DNA of 7,775 nt from Desulfobacteraceae bacterium (GCA_003486165.1 DNGT01000404.1:1-7775); one strand, 5' to 3'. Counted from the stretch's first letter, positions 1 to 5,029 are shown. The notes: generated from the sequence alone by a model not told the origin. Numbers and translations: made by a program.

Positions 1-344
1 TAGAAAAACTCCCCGACCCCTGACATAATTAATATTATGTGTCCTAAAAATATGTGCAAAACATATACGATTATGGACGCGTAAACCGAACAATGAAATG
101 CAGATAACTTTCAGATAACTTGCCAAACCAAAAACCTAAAATCATTTTATACCAATTACATATATCGTAAAATCCATAAAAAAGCAAAAAGGCAAACCCT
201 GTGAAATGAGTTTCCCCTTGTGTAAAACGATAGAACAAAAATTTTCGACCCCTAATATTTACGCTTTAATAGCAGTACTCACAAGTTCTGATTTGATGAT
301 TTCGAACCGATTCTTCAGGGTTTAGGATAAGAATTTTTTTGAGG
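1..344. other. gene-free AT-rich leader region
   Basis: I see no convincing coding region here in any frame. Three small structures are visible. An AT hairpin at 23-40 has a 7-bp stem (ACATAAT / ATTATGT) and a TAAT loop. CAGATAACTT occurs twice in near-tandem at 101-110 and 112-121. An imperfect direct repeat pairs 1-21 with 231-253 and ends in CGACCCCT in both copies. A weak stem ATTCTT/AAGAAT followed by a T run lies at 310-340. None of these has a function I can assign. Confidence 0.6.
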
Positions 345-698
345 TTAGAGAAAGGATTTCAAAACTTCACAAGACCTACAAAATTCCATTTTCTGCTTCC
401 AGTCCTTGTATGCGTAACCACAGCAAATGGTTCCGTAAATAAACCAGCATAATTGTCCAGCCTGAAATTTCCAGGCCGGACATTGTTTCTTGGTCGCAGT
501 GGGGCATTTTTTTATAACCCAGCACGGCTCTCTGTCTTTAGAATTTTCAAACATTCTGGACAGCAAAAACAACAGCTGCCGTTCCACATGTGCTGGTATG
601 TTTTGCCAATTTTGTTCATAGCTGTAAAAAGCTTTCAAAGATACACCTAAATGTTCGGCTATCTTATCACGAAATTTGTTGAATTCTTTATCGTCCAT
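345..698 (-). CDS. HTH-type two-CW domain protein
   Basis: A 117-residue protein with two parts. Residues about 8-45 look like a small helix-turn-helix region (helices around DKIAEHLGVSLKAFYSYEQN). Residues 59-110 are cysteine-rich and carry two Cys-Trp pairs (C59-W60 and C84-W85) plus C65, C73, C92, C93, C107 and C110. This pattern matches the 'two-CW domain' proteins I know from Desulfobacterota and Geobacter relatives. The cysteines may bind a metal or a cluster; that is inference. An in-frame TAA lies just upstream of the ATG at 698, so this is the first possible ATG. The Shine-Dalgarno is weak. The gene is divergent from the small ORF at 802 and shares with it an upstream region bearing an inverted repeat, which suits an autoregulated DNA-binding protein. 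Function unproven; a redox or metal sensor is the best guess. Confidence 0.82.
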   Translation of the reverse strand: MDDKEFNKFRDKIAEHLGVSLKAFYSYEQNWQNIPAHVERQLLFLLSRMFENSKDREPCWVIKKCPTATKKQCPAWKFQAGQLCWFIYGTICCGYAYKDWKQKMEFCRSCEVLKSFL

Positions 699-703
699 AT
701 TGG

Positions 704-759
704 ATTACAATGCCTATCTTAAAAAATTAAACAATAATCCATCACTACTACATTGTAAT
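704..759. promoter_or_regulatory. 9-bp inverted repeat in divergent intergenic region
   Basis: ATTACAATG at 704-712 and its exact reverse complement CATTGTAAT at 751-759 are separated by 38 bases. They lie between the start of the HTH gene (698) and the Shine-Dalgarno of the divergent small ORF (790-795). The arms are 47 bp apart centre to centre, about four and a half helical turns. An operator bound by the neighbouring HTH protein is a reasonable inference. I could not place clear -35/-10 boxes for either gene. Confidence 0.4.
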
Positions 760-801
760 ATATTAATCAAGCGATATATGTATTATCTCAAGGAGTGAAT
801 T

Positions 802-924
802 TTGAATAGAATGAAATGGGGTGAGGAAGGGATATCTTACCAAAAGCACAGGCTCAAGCATCTCGCTTTCCATTACAGATATCACATTCAGCAGGTGTCA
901 GGTCAAGTAAGTCCTATTTTTTAG
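802..924 (+). CDS. small 40-residue ORF, unknown
   Basis: AAGGAG at 790-795 is followed six bases later by TTG (802); an ATG at 811 is too far from it for normal spacing. The predicted peptide is basic and aromatic: it begins (L/M)NRMKWGEEG, continues with a stretch rich in His, Arg, Lys and Tyr, and ends VSPIF. It has no signal peptide or membrane segment. It diverges from the HTH/two-CW gene. I do not recognise a family. It could be a genuine small protein, or the 5' remnant of a longer enzyme: the text before the stop loosely resembles the N-terminal helices of some class I methyltransferases. The strong ribosome binding site favours real translation. Confidence 0.4.
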   Translation: MNRMKWGEEGISYQKHRLKHLAFHYRYHIQQVSGQVSPIF

Positions 925-1024
925 CACTGTCAAAGTATCACCGTCCACCAACAAATACTCAGAGAGTGAATGCCTAAGGAAGTCATCAAATAACTTACCC
1001 GGTACCCCCGGTCCATGGCCCTTA

Positions 1025-1054
1025 GGGTCTTAGGACCCCCGGGGTCTAAATTTT
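1025..1054 (+). terminator. GC-rich hairpin(s), terminator-like
   Basis: GACCC (1034-1038) pairs with GGGTC (1042-1046) around a CCG loop, followed by TAAATTTTT. The same GACCC can instead pair with the upstream GGGTC at 1025-1029 (loop TTAG). The two hairpins are mutually exclusive. The position fits termination downstream of the 802-924 ORF and ahead of the PilZ promoter. The T run starts a few bases late, so termination is only plausible. Confidence 0.4.
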
Positions 1055-1191
1055 TAATGATTGCCCCTTCCTTCCCGGTAAAGTCCCTGGTATACAATTT
1101 TTTTGAAGTCTCCGATATAATACCTAAAATCAAACCTATCTCTCAAATAAATACCACAACGTAATATATCTTGTTGACATTATTATATTTA

Positions 1192-1220
1192 TTGACAAGC
1201 CAAGTGTCACAATGTATAGA
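1192..1220 (+). promoter_or_regulatory. sigma70-type promoter for the PilZ gene
   Basis: TTGACA at 1192-1197, a 17-base spacer, then TATAGA at 1215-1220: a perfect -35 and a 5/6 -10. Transcription should start near 1226-1228, leaving a leader of about 70 bases before the PilZ ATG. A second TTGACA at 1174-1179 has no matching -10. The hairpin TCAGAT/ATCTGA (1224-1241) sits right at the predicted start. Confidence 0.72.
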
Positions 1221-1223
1221 TGT

Positions 1224-1241
1224 TCAGATTCTAAAATCTGA
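1224..1241 (+). promoter_or_regulatory. palindrome at the predicted transcription start
   Basis: TCAGAT (1224-1229) and ATCTGA (1236-1241) form a perfect 6-bp stem with a TCTAAA loop. Lying across +1 of a strong promoter, it could be a repressor operator or a stabilising 5' hairpin. No T run follows, so it is not a terminator. Confidence 0.35.
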
Positions 1242-1298
1242 TTCCTCTCGGTCCCATAATTTTAAATGGATATTCATTAGCAAAGAAAGGTGTCGATA

Positions 1299-1619
1299 AT
1301 GAAAGAGAGACGTCAATATGGAAGAATTTCTTTTCCACTCCCTGTAAGACTGGAAACCTTGACTACAAACGGAAAAAAAGTTTTAGATCTTGTAACCAAA
1401 GATATCTCTGCTTCCGGAACATTCATTCCTACACCAACATCTTTTCCAGAAGGTACAAAGTTTATTCTGTATTTGACCTCCCATGGCAACAACAATCAAA
1501 CGCTTAAGCACTTGAAAAGATTGAAAGGTTGTATAGGACGTTTGGTCCGTTCAACCTCTCATGGTATAGCAATTCAATTTAACAGGGAGTGTCAGATGGA
1601 GACTTTAAAGGTCTTGTAA
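1299..1619 (+). CDS. stand-alone PilZ domain protein
   Basis: A 106-residue protein that is essentially one PilZ domain, the bacterial receptor module for cyclic di-GMP. The N-terminal RxxxR motif is present (R5-QYG-R9, preceded by a further Arg), as is the D/NxSxxG motif (DISASG, residues 35-40). The usual C-terminal beta strand ending GIAIQF is at 89-94. All nucleotide-contacting motif residues are kept, so binding is expected. The ATG at 1299 is chosen over the in-frame GTG at 1290 because AAAGAAAGG (1282-1290) then sits 8 bases upstream; with GTG the ribosome site would overlap the start. The gene has its own strong promoter and no cotranscribed partner, so the downstream target (motility, secretion, surface polysaccharide) cannot be read from context. 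Confidence 0.88.
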   Translation: MKERRQYGRISFPLPVRLETLTTNGKKVLDLVTKDISASGTFIPTPTSFPEGTKFILYLTSHGNNNQTLKHLKRLKGCIGRLVRSTSHGIAIQFNRECQMETLKVL

Positions 1620-1874
1620 TTCGGAATAGTCTCCCCATCTCCTTCCGGCCGAACTGCCTGGAATTAAATCATACCGAAAAGAAACTCATAAGATCGGTAA
1701 GACTTTACCTCTTCATCTGCATGATATAACGCAAGGTTTTCTACAGAAACAATCGCATTGTTTGCGTTGTATTGTCAGATATTCCAAATAGTTATTTGCC
1801 TAAAAATGGTATCTTTAGATGGGGTGTATTGATAGAAAGAAGGAGTGTATTGATTACATGTTTGCGAAGGGTCT
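1620..1874. other. non-coding gap with small repeats
   Basis: This gap between convergent genes holds three structures and no gene. A 6-bp inverted repeat TACCGA/TCGGTA lies at 1672-1699. A perfect 7-bp stem AAACAAT/ATTGTTT with a CGC loop lies at 1747-1763. GTGTATTGAT is repeated at 1824-1833 and 1845-1854, exactly 21 bases apart. A stem-loop at 1867-1887 (AAGGGTC/GACCTTT, one G-U pair) overlaps the end of the following minus-strand gene and could end transcripts from the PilZ side. Confidence 0.5.
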
Positions 1875-2195
1875 TTATTTGACCTTTCTAAATTTTATAA
1901 TGCCTTCATGATGAGAGACAAGGTAGGTGCCCCACATCAAATTATCTTGAAGTGCGGTTGCCAACGCCCTAATTCTTGCCGGAAAATCGCAAAGTATTTG
2001 TTCCCAGTCTGCATAAAAATTCTTAATATCGTCTTGCATGACAATTATTTTAATATTTTCACCCGGATACCCACCTGTCTTTTGCAAATCCGTTTGAACT
2101 ATGGAACCCTCTTCAATCTGTTCTTTAACTTGACCTATCCACTTCGAAAGTTTTGGCCTAAAATATCCCTGCTGTACCAAATGGGGAATTAACAT
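1875..2195 (-). CDS. hypothetical protein, second gene of overlapping pair
   Basis: A 106-residue soluble protein. It has an amphipathic N-terminal half (LSKWIGQVKEQIEEG), a GGYPGENIKIIVM strand-like segment, and a C-terminal block beginning FPARIRALATALQ and ending with the strand-like GIIKFRKV. I have a sense that the FPARIRA...L motif recurs in unnamed small proteins, but I cannot name a family. The ATG at 2195 is chosen over the in-frame TTG at 2207 because GGAGG (2201-2205) lies 5 bases upstream of it. The start overlaps the stop of the upstream 47-codon gene (ATGTTAA), so translation is coupled. There are no signal peptide, membrane segments or cysteine clusters. Two small overlapping genes could be a toxin-antitoxin-like or nucleic-acid-binding pair; that is speculation. 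Confidence 0.65.
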   Translation of the reverse strand: MLIPHLVQQGYFRPKLSKWIGQVKEQIEEGSIVQTDLQKTGGYPGENIKIIVMQDDIKNFYADWEQILCDFPARIRALATALQDNLMWGTYLVSHHEGIIKFRKVK

Positions 2196-2332
2196 GGCTT
2201 CCTCCAATAAATATCATTCCGTCTCCCGTCTTTAAAAATGCTTGCCGTATTTTTTAATTCAATGTCTGTCCGAATCTGGTCTTTAGACCATCCCGCTTGC
2301 AATAGGTCTCGCTGAACATCTTGCACATTCAC
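2189..2332 (-). CDS. small hypothetical protein, first gene of overlapping pair
   Basis: A 47-codon ORF that starts GTG at 2332, with AAGGGAG ending about 5 bases upstream on the minus strand. The peptide begins MNVQDVQRDLLQAGWSKDQI, continues with a charged stretch, and ends NDIYWRKPC. The stop overlaps the next start (ATGTTAA, 7 bases), and the GGAGG that serves the next gene lies inside its last codons. A promoter with good boxes sits just upstream. The tight overlap, good ribosome site and promoter support a real gene despite its size. The family is not recognised. The D..L...GWS..QI pattern looks like a compact helical domain. Confidence 0.6.
   Translation of the reverse strand: MNVQDVQRDLLQAGWSKDQIRTDIELKNTASIFKDGRRNDIYWRKPC
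2201..2205 (-). promoter_or_regulatory. Shine-Dalgarno deciding the 2195 start
   Basis: GGAGG on the minus strand is followed after 5 bases by the ATG at 2195. It favours this ATG over the upstream TTG at 2207, which overlaps the GGAGG. Confidence 0.75.
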
Positions 2333-2349
2333 ATTTACTCCCTTATGCT

Positions 2350-2379
2350 TTTATAAGAGGCTGTCTAATTTTTTGTCTA
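2350..2379 (-). promoter_or_regulatory. promoter for the 47/106-codon gene pair
   Basis: On the minus strand, TAGACA (2379-2374) and TATAAA (2355-2350) are separated by 18 bases; each box matches the sigma70 consensus in 5 of 6 positions. Transcription would start only a few bases before the AAGGGAG ribosome site of the first gene. A second TAGACA copy (2367-2362) lies in the spacer. The -35 box lies inside the inverted-repeat segment at 2357-2401. Confidence 0.55.
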
Positions 2380-2401
2380 TTAATTGTCCTTTTTCAGACA
2401 G
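2357..2401. repeat. IS-end-like inverted repeat remnant
   Basis: GAGGCTGTCT at the left faces CAGACAG at the right (CTGTCT 2361-2366, AGACAG 2396-2401). The interior is T-rich, with a CTTTTT run before the right arm. These outer sequences resemble the terminal repeats of IS elements that begin GGCTGTCT and end AGACAGCC, but there is no transposase between them. It directly abuts a 5'-truncated cupin relic, as expected for a scar of insertion and deletion. The family is not assignable from this length. Confidence 0.35.
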
Positions 2402-2416
2402 AAATTACATTTATAA

Positions 2417-2545
2417 AAGGAGGTTGATATCTTCACGCTTGAGCCCGGGGTGATTGTCAGGGTTCCGCAAGGGAAAAAACACAAGATAATTAATATCGTC
2501 GAGGAGCTATTAATCTATGACGTTTTCTTTCCTGCGCTGATATAA
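2417..2545 (+). pseudogene. cupin domain C-terminal remnant
   Basis: Forty codons read VDIFTLEPGVIVRVPQGKKH and onward through KIIN, ending YDVFFPALI and a TAA. The order 'strand-LEPG-strand-P-G-KHKI-N-strand-DVF-P' is the second conserved half of a cupin barrel, with the H of KHKI being a typical metal ligand position. An in-frame TAA lies just upstream (2414-2416) and no start codon is available in this frame, although AGGAGG (2418-2423) lies at the break. The first half of the barrel, with its HxH motif, is missing. I take it as a decayed 3' piece of a cupin gene cut by the IS-like segment immediately upstream. Confidence 0.6.
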
Positions 2546-2610
2546 AAAGTCCCTTCATTCACGCTCGACTAAGTTTCACCCATGAACAATATTTTGTTGA
2601 TATTCTCTTA

Positions 2611-3240
2611 TCAAAGGTTTGGGCGGAGGGCTTCACTTACGTCCTCTCGTTTTTGCATCAAACATACCCAGCACCTTGGTGGATTTTGGCGATTTGAATC
2701 GAAATGACTTGAGGTGAGCAAAAGAATTTCAAAATAAGATTCCACCGCAGTAACGATATCACTTGCTGTGCGTTGAGGTGGACCGGGGCCTTGACGCCGC
2801 TCATCGGCACTACCTATGAGACTCATCCACAAGCCATTTTTTTCTAAATTGGAAGCCACATTTTTTGCAAACCTTTTGCGTTCTTTATCAGAAGCACAAG
2901 TGTGAAAACAGCCTCTATCAAACACAAAACCAAAAGGCGCGCCTTCAATTTGGTTTCTAAAAAAGTCAACCACAAGAAATGTACATTTAACATCGCTTTT
3001 TGAAGCTTTTTCTCTTGCCTTTTCTATGGCAATCTCAGAAATATCGGTTCCGGTGACTTGAAAGTGTTTTTGAGCAAGCCATATGGAATTATCACCGGTA
3101 CCACAACCTATATCCAACGCTTTACAGCGCTTTATACTTTTTTGAACTACAGTTTCAATAAGATTAAAATCTGGTTTGCCAATATCCCAGGGGGTATCTC
3201 CTGTTTTGTATCTTTTTTTGAATCGATCTTCGACTGACAT
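2611..3240 (-). CDS. TPMT-like class I SAM-dependent methyltransferase
   Basis: A 209-residue Rossmann-fold methyltransferase. Motif I is ALDIGCGTGDN (41-51), the acidic residue at the end of beta2 is D66 (TGTDIS), and the post-core segment FVFDRGCFHT (105-114) is typical of the thiopurine S-methyltransferase/TehB-like group. The N-terminal DTPWDIGKPDFNL (15-27) is also a hallmark of that group. Such enzymes transfer a methyl group from S-adenosylmethionine to sulfur, selenium, tellurium or small-molecule acceptors; the substrate here cannot be decided. The ATG at 3240 has AGGAAA about 6 bases upstream. Length is normal for the family. The gene is separated from its neighbours by more than 200 bases, so it is probably monocistronic. 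Detoxification is the likely role. Confidence 0.88.
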   Translation of the reverse strand: MSVEDRFKKRYKTGDTPWDIGKPDFNLIETVVQKSIKRCKALDIGCGTGDNSIWLAQKHFQVTGTDISEIAIEKAREKASKSDVKCTFLVVDFFRNQIEGAPFGFVFDRGCFHTCASDKERKRFAKNVASNLEKNGLWMSLIGSADERRQGPGPPQRTASDIVTAVESYFEILLLTSSHFDSNRQNPPRCWVCLMQKREDVSEALRPNL

Positions 3241-3261
3241 TTTATTTCCTAAAACCCATCG

Positions 3262-3291
3262 TATAACACTTATTCAACATTACAGATTCAA
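3262..3291 (-). promoter_or_regulatory. possible promoter for the methyltransferase gene
   Basis: On the minus strand, TTGAAT (3291-3286) and GTTATA (3267-3262) are 18 bases apart and upstream of the 3240 start. Both boxes are imperfect. Confidence 0.3.
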
Positions 3292-3467
3292 CTGCCCATG
3301 AAAAAATGGTGTTAAAGCTTCTGTATTATTAGCGTTTTATGCATTATCATGTTGTTGTGATCCGACCCTCAATCATAGAAGAAGGTTAAATATAAGCCCA
3401 TCATCAGTGAGTCGTTCATCCACGAGAGGTCAAAAAAATGAAGCGGTGTAAAATGAGCACCTAAGGA

Positions 3468-3887
3468 TCATCCGATCAATTTCGCTGAAAGATTGATTTT
3501 TGTACCGGCAAAAAGTCTTGAAATTGGGCATTTCTCCTTGGCTGTTTGAGCATATTGAGCAAATTTATCAGCATCCAGGCCGGGCACCTCTGCTTCACAA
3601 TCCAAGTCAATACTGGTAATCTTCGGGCCGTCTTCTTCTCCCAAATGAACTGAAGCCGTTGTCTGTACCCTTTTAGGTTTAAAATTATCCGCACTCATGA
3701 TAGCGGCAAGGTACATTGAAAAGCATCCGGAATGGGCAGCCCCAACAAGCTCTTCAGGATTGGTGCCTTTGCCCTCTTGAAAACGCGATGCAAATGTAAA
3801 AGGGCCTTCAACTTCACCATATTTCATTACGCCGTTGCCTTCTTTCAGCGTGCCGTTCCATCTGGCAGTTGCTTTACGTGTCGCCAT
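3468..3887 (-). CDS. osmC: OsmC family thiol peroxidase
   Basis: A 139-residue protein, almost the length of E. coli OsmC. The two redox cysteines are present: C55 in GAAHSGCFSM and C120 in EKCPISRL. So are the catalytic-site Arg (R35 in FASRFQEG) and the acidic residue in TNPEEL (46-47). The family reduces organic hydroperoxides with the first cysteine, which then forms a disulfide with the second and is recycled by a lipoyl or thiol system; it is cytoplasmic and dimeric. The start at 3887 is certain: AAAGGAGG lies 5 bases upstream. A perfect TTGACA (minus strand, 3984-3979) lies about 90 bases upstream of the start but has only a poor, closely spaced -10. The TNPEEL and GAAHSGCFSM wording points to OsmC proper and not Ohr. 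Confidence 0.9.
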   Translation of the reverse strand: MATRKATARWNGTLKEGNGVMKYGEVEGPFTFASRFQEGKGTNPEELVGAAHSGCFSMYLAAIMSADNFKPKRVQTTASVHLGEEDGPKITSIDLDCEAEVPGLDADKFAQYAQTAKEKCPISRLFAGTKINLSAKLIG

Positions 3888-3892
3888 AGTTT

Positions 3893-3900
3893 CCTCCTTT
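3893..3900 (-). promoter_or_regulatory. strong Shine-Dalgarno of osmC
   Basis: AAAGGAGG on the minus strand, 5 bases before the ATG at 3887. It is the best ribosome site in the window and suggests high expression. Confidence 0.8.
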
Positions 3901-4179
3901 AAAATTAAGGGGTTAAACGTTAATATTTGATGTTGGTTTGAGATTTTTACACTTAGCTGTCTATCTCCTTAAATCCGGTGTCAAGACCCATCGCCGGATA
4001 GACGAATATAATCACTGATCAAAAACATTAGACATAGAATGAAAAAATCAAGCAAATAAAAAACGTTATTTCATTGCCAACAGCGAATCACTGATCAGGA
4101 TGTGACCCCTATCTCTCAGGTCGCATCGGTGACTCTAAAGGGTAATAATGATCGCTTTACGAAATCCCTGATTACGGAC

Positions 4180-4743
4180 TTATCCGATGATCGCTTTGGC
4201 AAGATTTGCTGCCAGTTCAGATCCTTCGTCTCCAATGGCATCCGGTGTTGTACAGAAAGGCAGAATAAAATTGCCTATTGCCTCCAGCCCGAGATAGTCG
4301 CAAAAGCCGGCAAAGATAAACTTTATGGCGTCACAGTTTCCCTCAATAGGGCCGGCGCAGGTCACCAGCAGCGCCGCTGGTTTGCCGCTGACCAGGGAGT
4401 CTTGGTTGGAGGTGCCGGCATCGGACACCAGACAAAAATGCCGGTCGATCAGAGGTTTTATTTGGGAAGTGAAGCTCCAGCAGTATAGCGGCGACGCATA
4501 CACAATGGCATCGGACCGGATCATTTTCTCAAATATGGTCAATGCATCATCCTTTTGAACGCAGCCGGGTTCATCCTTTATTTCCTTGCACTTATAGCAT
4601 CCAAGGCAGCCGCCCACCGTATACCGGGTGATGTCGATGCGTTCAATTTCATGGTTTTTCCGGGCGTTATCTTCAAACATTGAGAGTATTTTGGCCGTGT
4701 TTCCTTTTGCTCTCGGGCTTCCCAATATGGTGATGATTTTCAT
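4180..4743 (-). CDS. flavodoxin-like iron-sulfur flavoprotein / NAD(P)H reductase
   Basis: A 187-residue flavodoxin-fold protein of the NADPH-dependent FMN reductase group. The FMN phosphate loop is GSPRAKGNTAK (8-18). The second flavin loop is YASPLYCWSFTSQIKPLIDR (82-101). Between them is a compact cysteine cluster, C46-x2-C49-x2-C52-x8-C61. This corresponds to the [4Fe-4S] binding motif of archaeal and bacterial iron-sulfur flavoproteins (Isf), with a somewhat longer last gap. Such proteins pass electrons between ferredoxin and small acceptors (oxygen, peroxide, quinones) in anaerobes. The gene follows the acdAB cluster on the same strand, 57 bases after the small cysteine protein. The Shine-Dalgarno (CGGAAAA) is weak. 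Only a short palindrome and no clear terminator separates it from upstream genes, so cotranscription is possible. Confidence 0.85.
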   Translation of the reverse strand: MKIITILGSPRAKGNTAKILSMFEDNARKNHEIERIDITRYTVGGCLGCYKCKEIKDEPGCVQKDDALTIFEKMIRSDAIVYASPLYCWSFTSQIKPLIDRHFCLVSDAGTSNQDSLVSGKPAALLVTCAGPIEGNCDAIKFIFAGFCDYLGLEAIGNFILPFCTTPDAIGDEGSELAANLAKAIIG

Positions 4744-4788
4744 GGCAGTTTTCCGTTTTTAAAACTCATGCTCAATGAAAAATGGTCT

Positions 4789-4800
4789 GAAATATATTTC
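4789..4800. repeat. 12-bp perfect palindrome GAAATATATTTC
   Basis: This self-complementary sequence directly abuts the stop codon of the small cysteine gene, in the 57-base gap before the flavoprotein gene. It might be an operator for the flavoprotein gene. In AT-rich DNA it may equally be chance. Confidence 0.3.
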
Positions 4801-5007
4801 TTATCTGGCTATGGCATTCGTAAGACACTCCAAATGTTTCTGCCACTTAGCAACTTTCTCATCTTCATCTATCTTTCCAAAGAAGTCCATTCTTTCATGA
4901 ATTTCCATATCCCGTATCTCAGCAAAGGTGCATTCTTTTCGTTTACCTTTGTACGGACAGTCCTGAAATACGTTCATCAGTTTGTCGTCAAGATCTTTAG
5001 TCGTCAT
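4801..5007 (-). CDS. small cysteine-containing hypothetical protein
   Basis: A 68-residue acidic/basic protein beginning MTTKDLDDKLMNVFQDCPYK. The pattern is CPYKGKRKEC (C17, C26), then FAEIR and E-R-rich helices, then HLEC (C61). It resembles small 'CP...C.FxEIR...H..CL' proteins that I recall from sulfate reducers, none with a known role. The three cysteines and a histidine could bind a metal. The open frame extends upstream to 5076, inside acdB, but homology-like text begins at the ATG at 5007, 22 bases after the acdB stop, so I use that. The ribosome site there is poor (AGGGA, about 11 bases away). Translation may depend on coupling with acdB. It is probably the third gene of the acdAB transcript. 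Confidence 0.6.
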   Translation of the reverse strand: MTTKDLDDKLMNVFQDCPYKGKRKECTFAEIRDMEIHERMDFFGKIDEDEKVAKWQKHLECLTNAIAR

Positions 5008-5029
5008 ATTATACAAAGTCCCTATGGCA

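Noticed and set aside
310..340. AT stem ATTCTT/AAGAAT followed by seven T residues as a plus-strand terminator
   Set aside because: The stem is only A-T rich, the loop is 13 bases, and no plus-strand gene is seen upstream in the window.
453..650. Plus-strand ORF opposite the two-CW gene
   Set aside because: It is a shadow of the minus-strand gene, with no ribosome site; the cysteine pattern on the minus strand is the real signal.
930..1133. 67-codon minus-strand ORF
   Set aside because: It uses a TTG start with poor ribosome spacing, spans the GC-rich hairpin block and overlaps structures read on the other strand; the protein has no recognisable motif.
1222..1257. tRNA-like fragment: a stem TCAGAT/ATCTGA with CTA or TCT in the loop, followed by GATTCCTCTCGGTCCCA, which resembles a tRNA 3' end
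   Set aside because: The loop is 6 or 8 bases instead of 7, there is no T-arm 5' half and no matching acceptor strand upstream. It could at most be a decayed tRNA end; it fits better as the +1 palindrome of the PilZ promoter.
1839..1912. Short ORF after AGAAGGAG near 1859 (MFAKGLYLTFLNFIMPS)
   Set aside because: The spacing is 12 bases or more, only 17 codons are encoded, and it overlaps the end of the minus-strand gene.
3431..3461. Possible terminator after osmC (minus strand AGGTG...CACC then a T run)
   Set aside because: The stem is only 4 bp and the T run starts about six bases after it; not convincing.
4010..4097. 12-base direct repeat AATCACTGATCA at 4010-4021 and 4086-4097
   Set aside because: One or two exact 12-mer repeats are expected by chance in a window this size, and there are no flanking inverted ends or mobile gene.
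4148..4197. 11-base direct repeat ATGATCGCTTT across the end of the flavoprotein gene
   Set aside because: Possibly a tiny duplication of the KAII codons, but it is too short to distinguish from chance.
4102..4558. Plus-strand ORFs opposite the flavoprotein gene
   Set aside because: These are antisense shadows; the FMN loops and cysteine cluster are on the minus strand.
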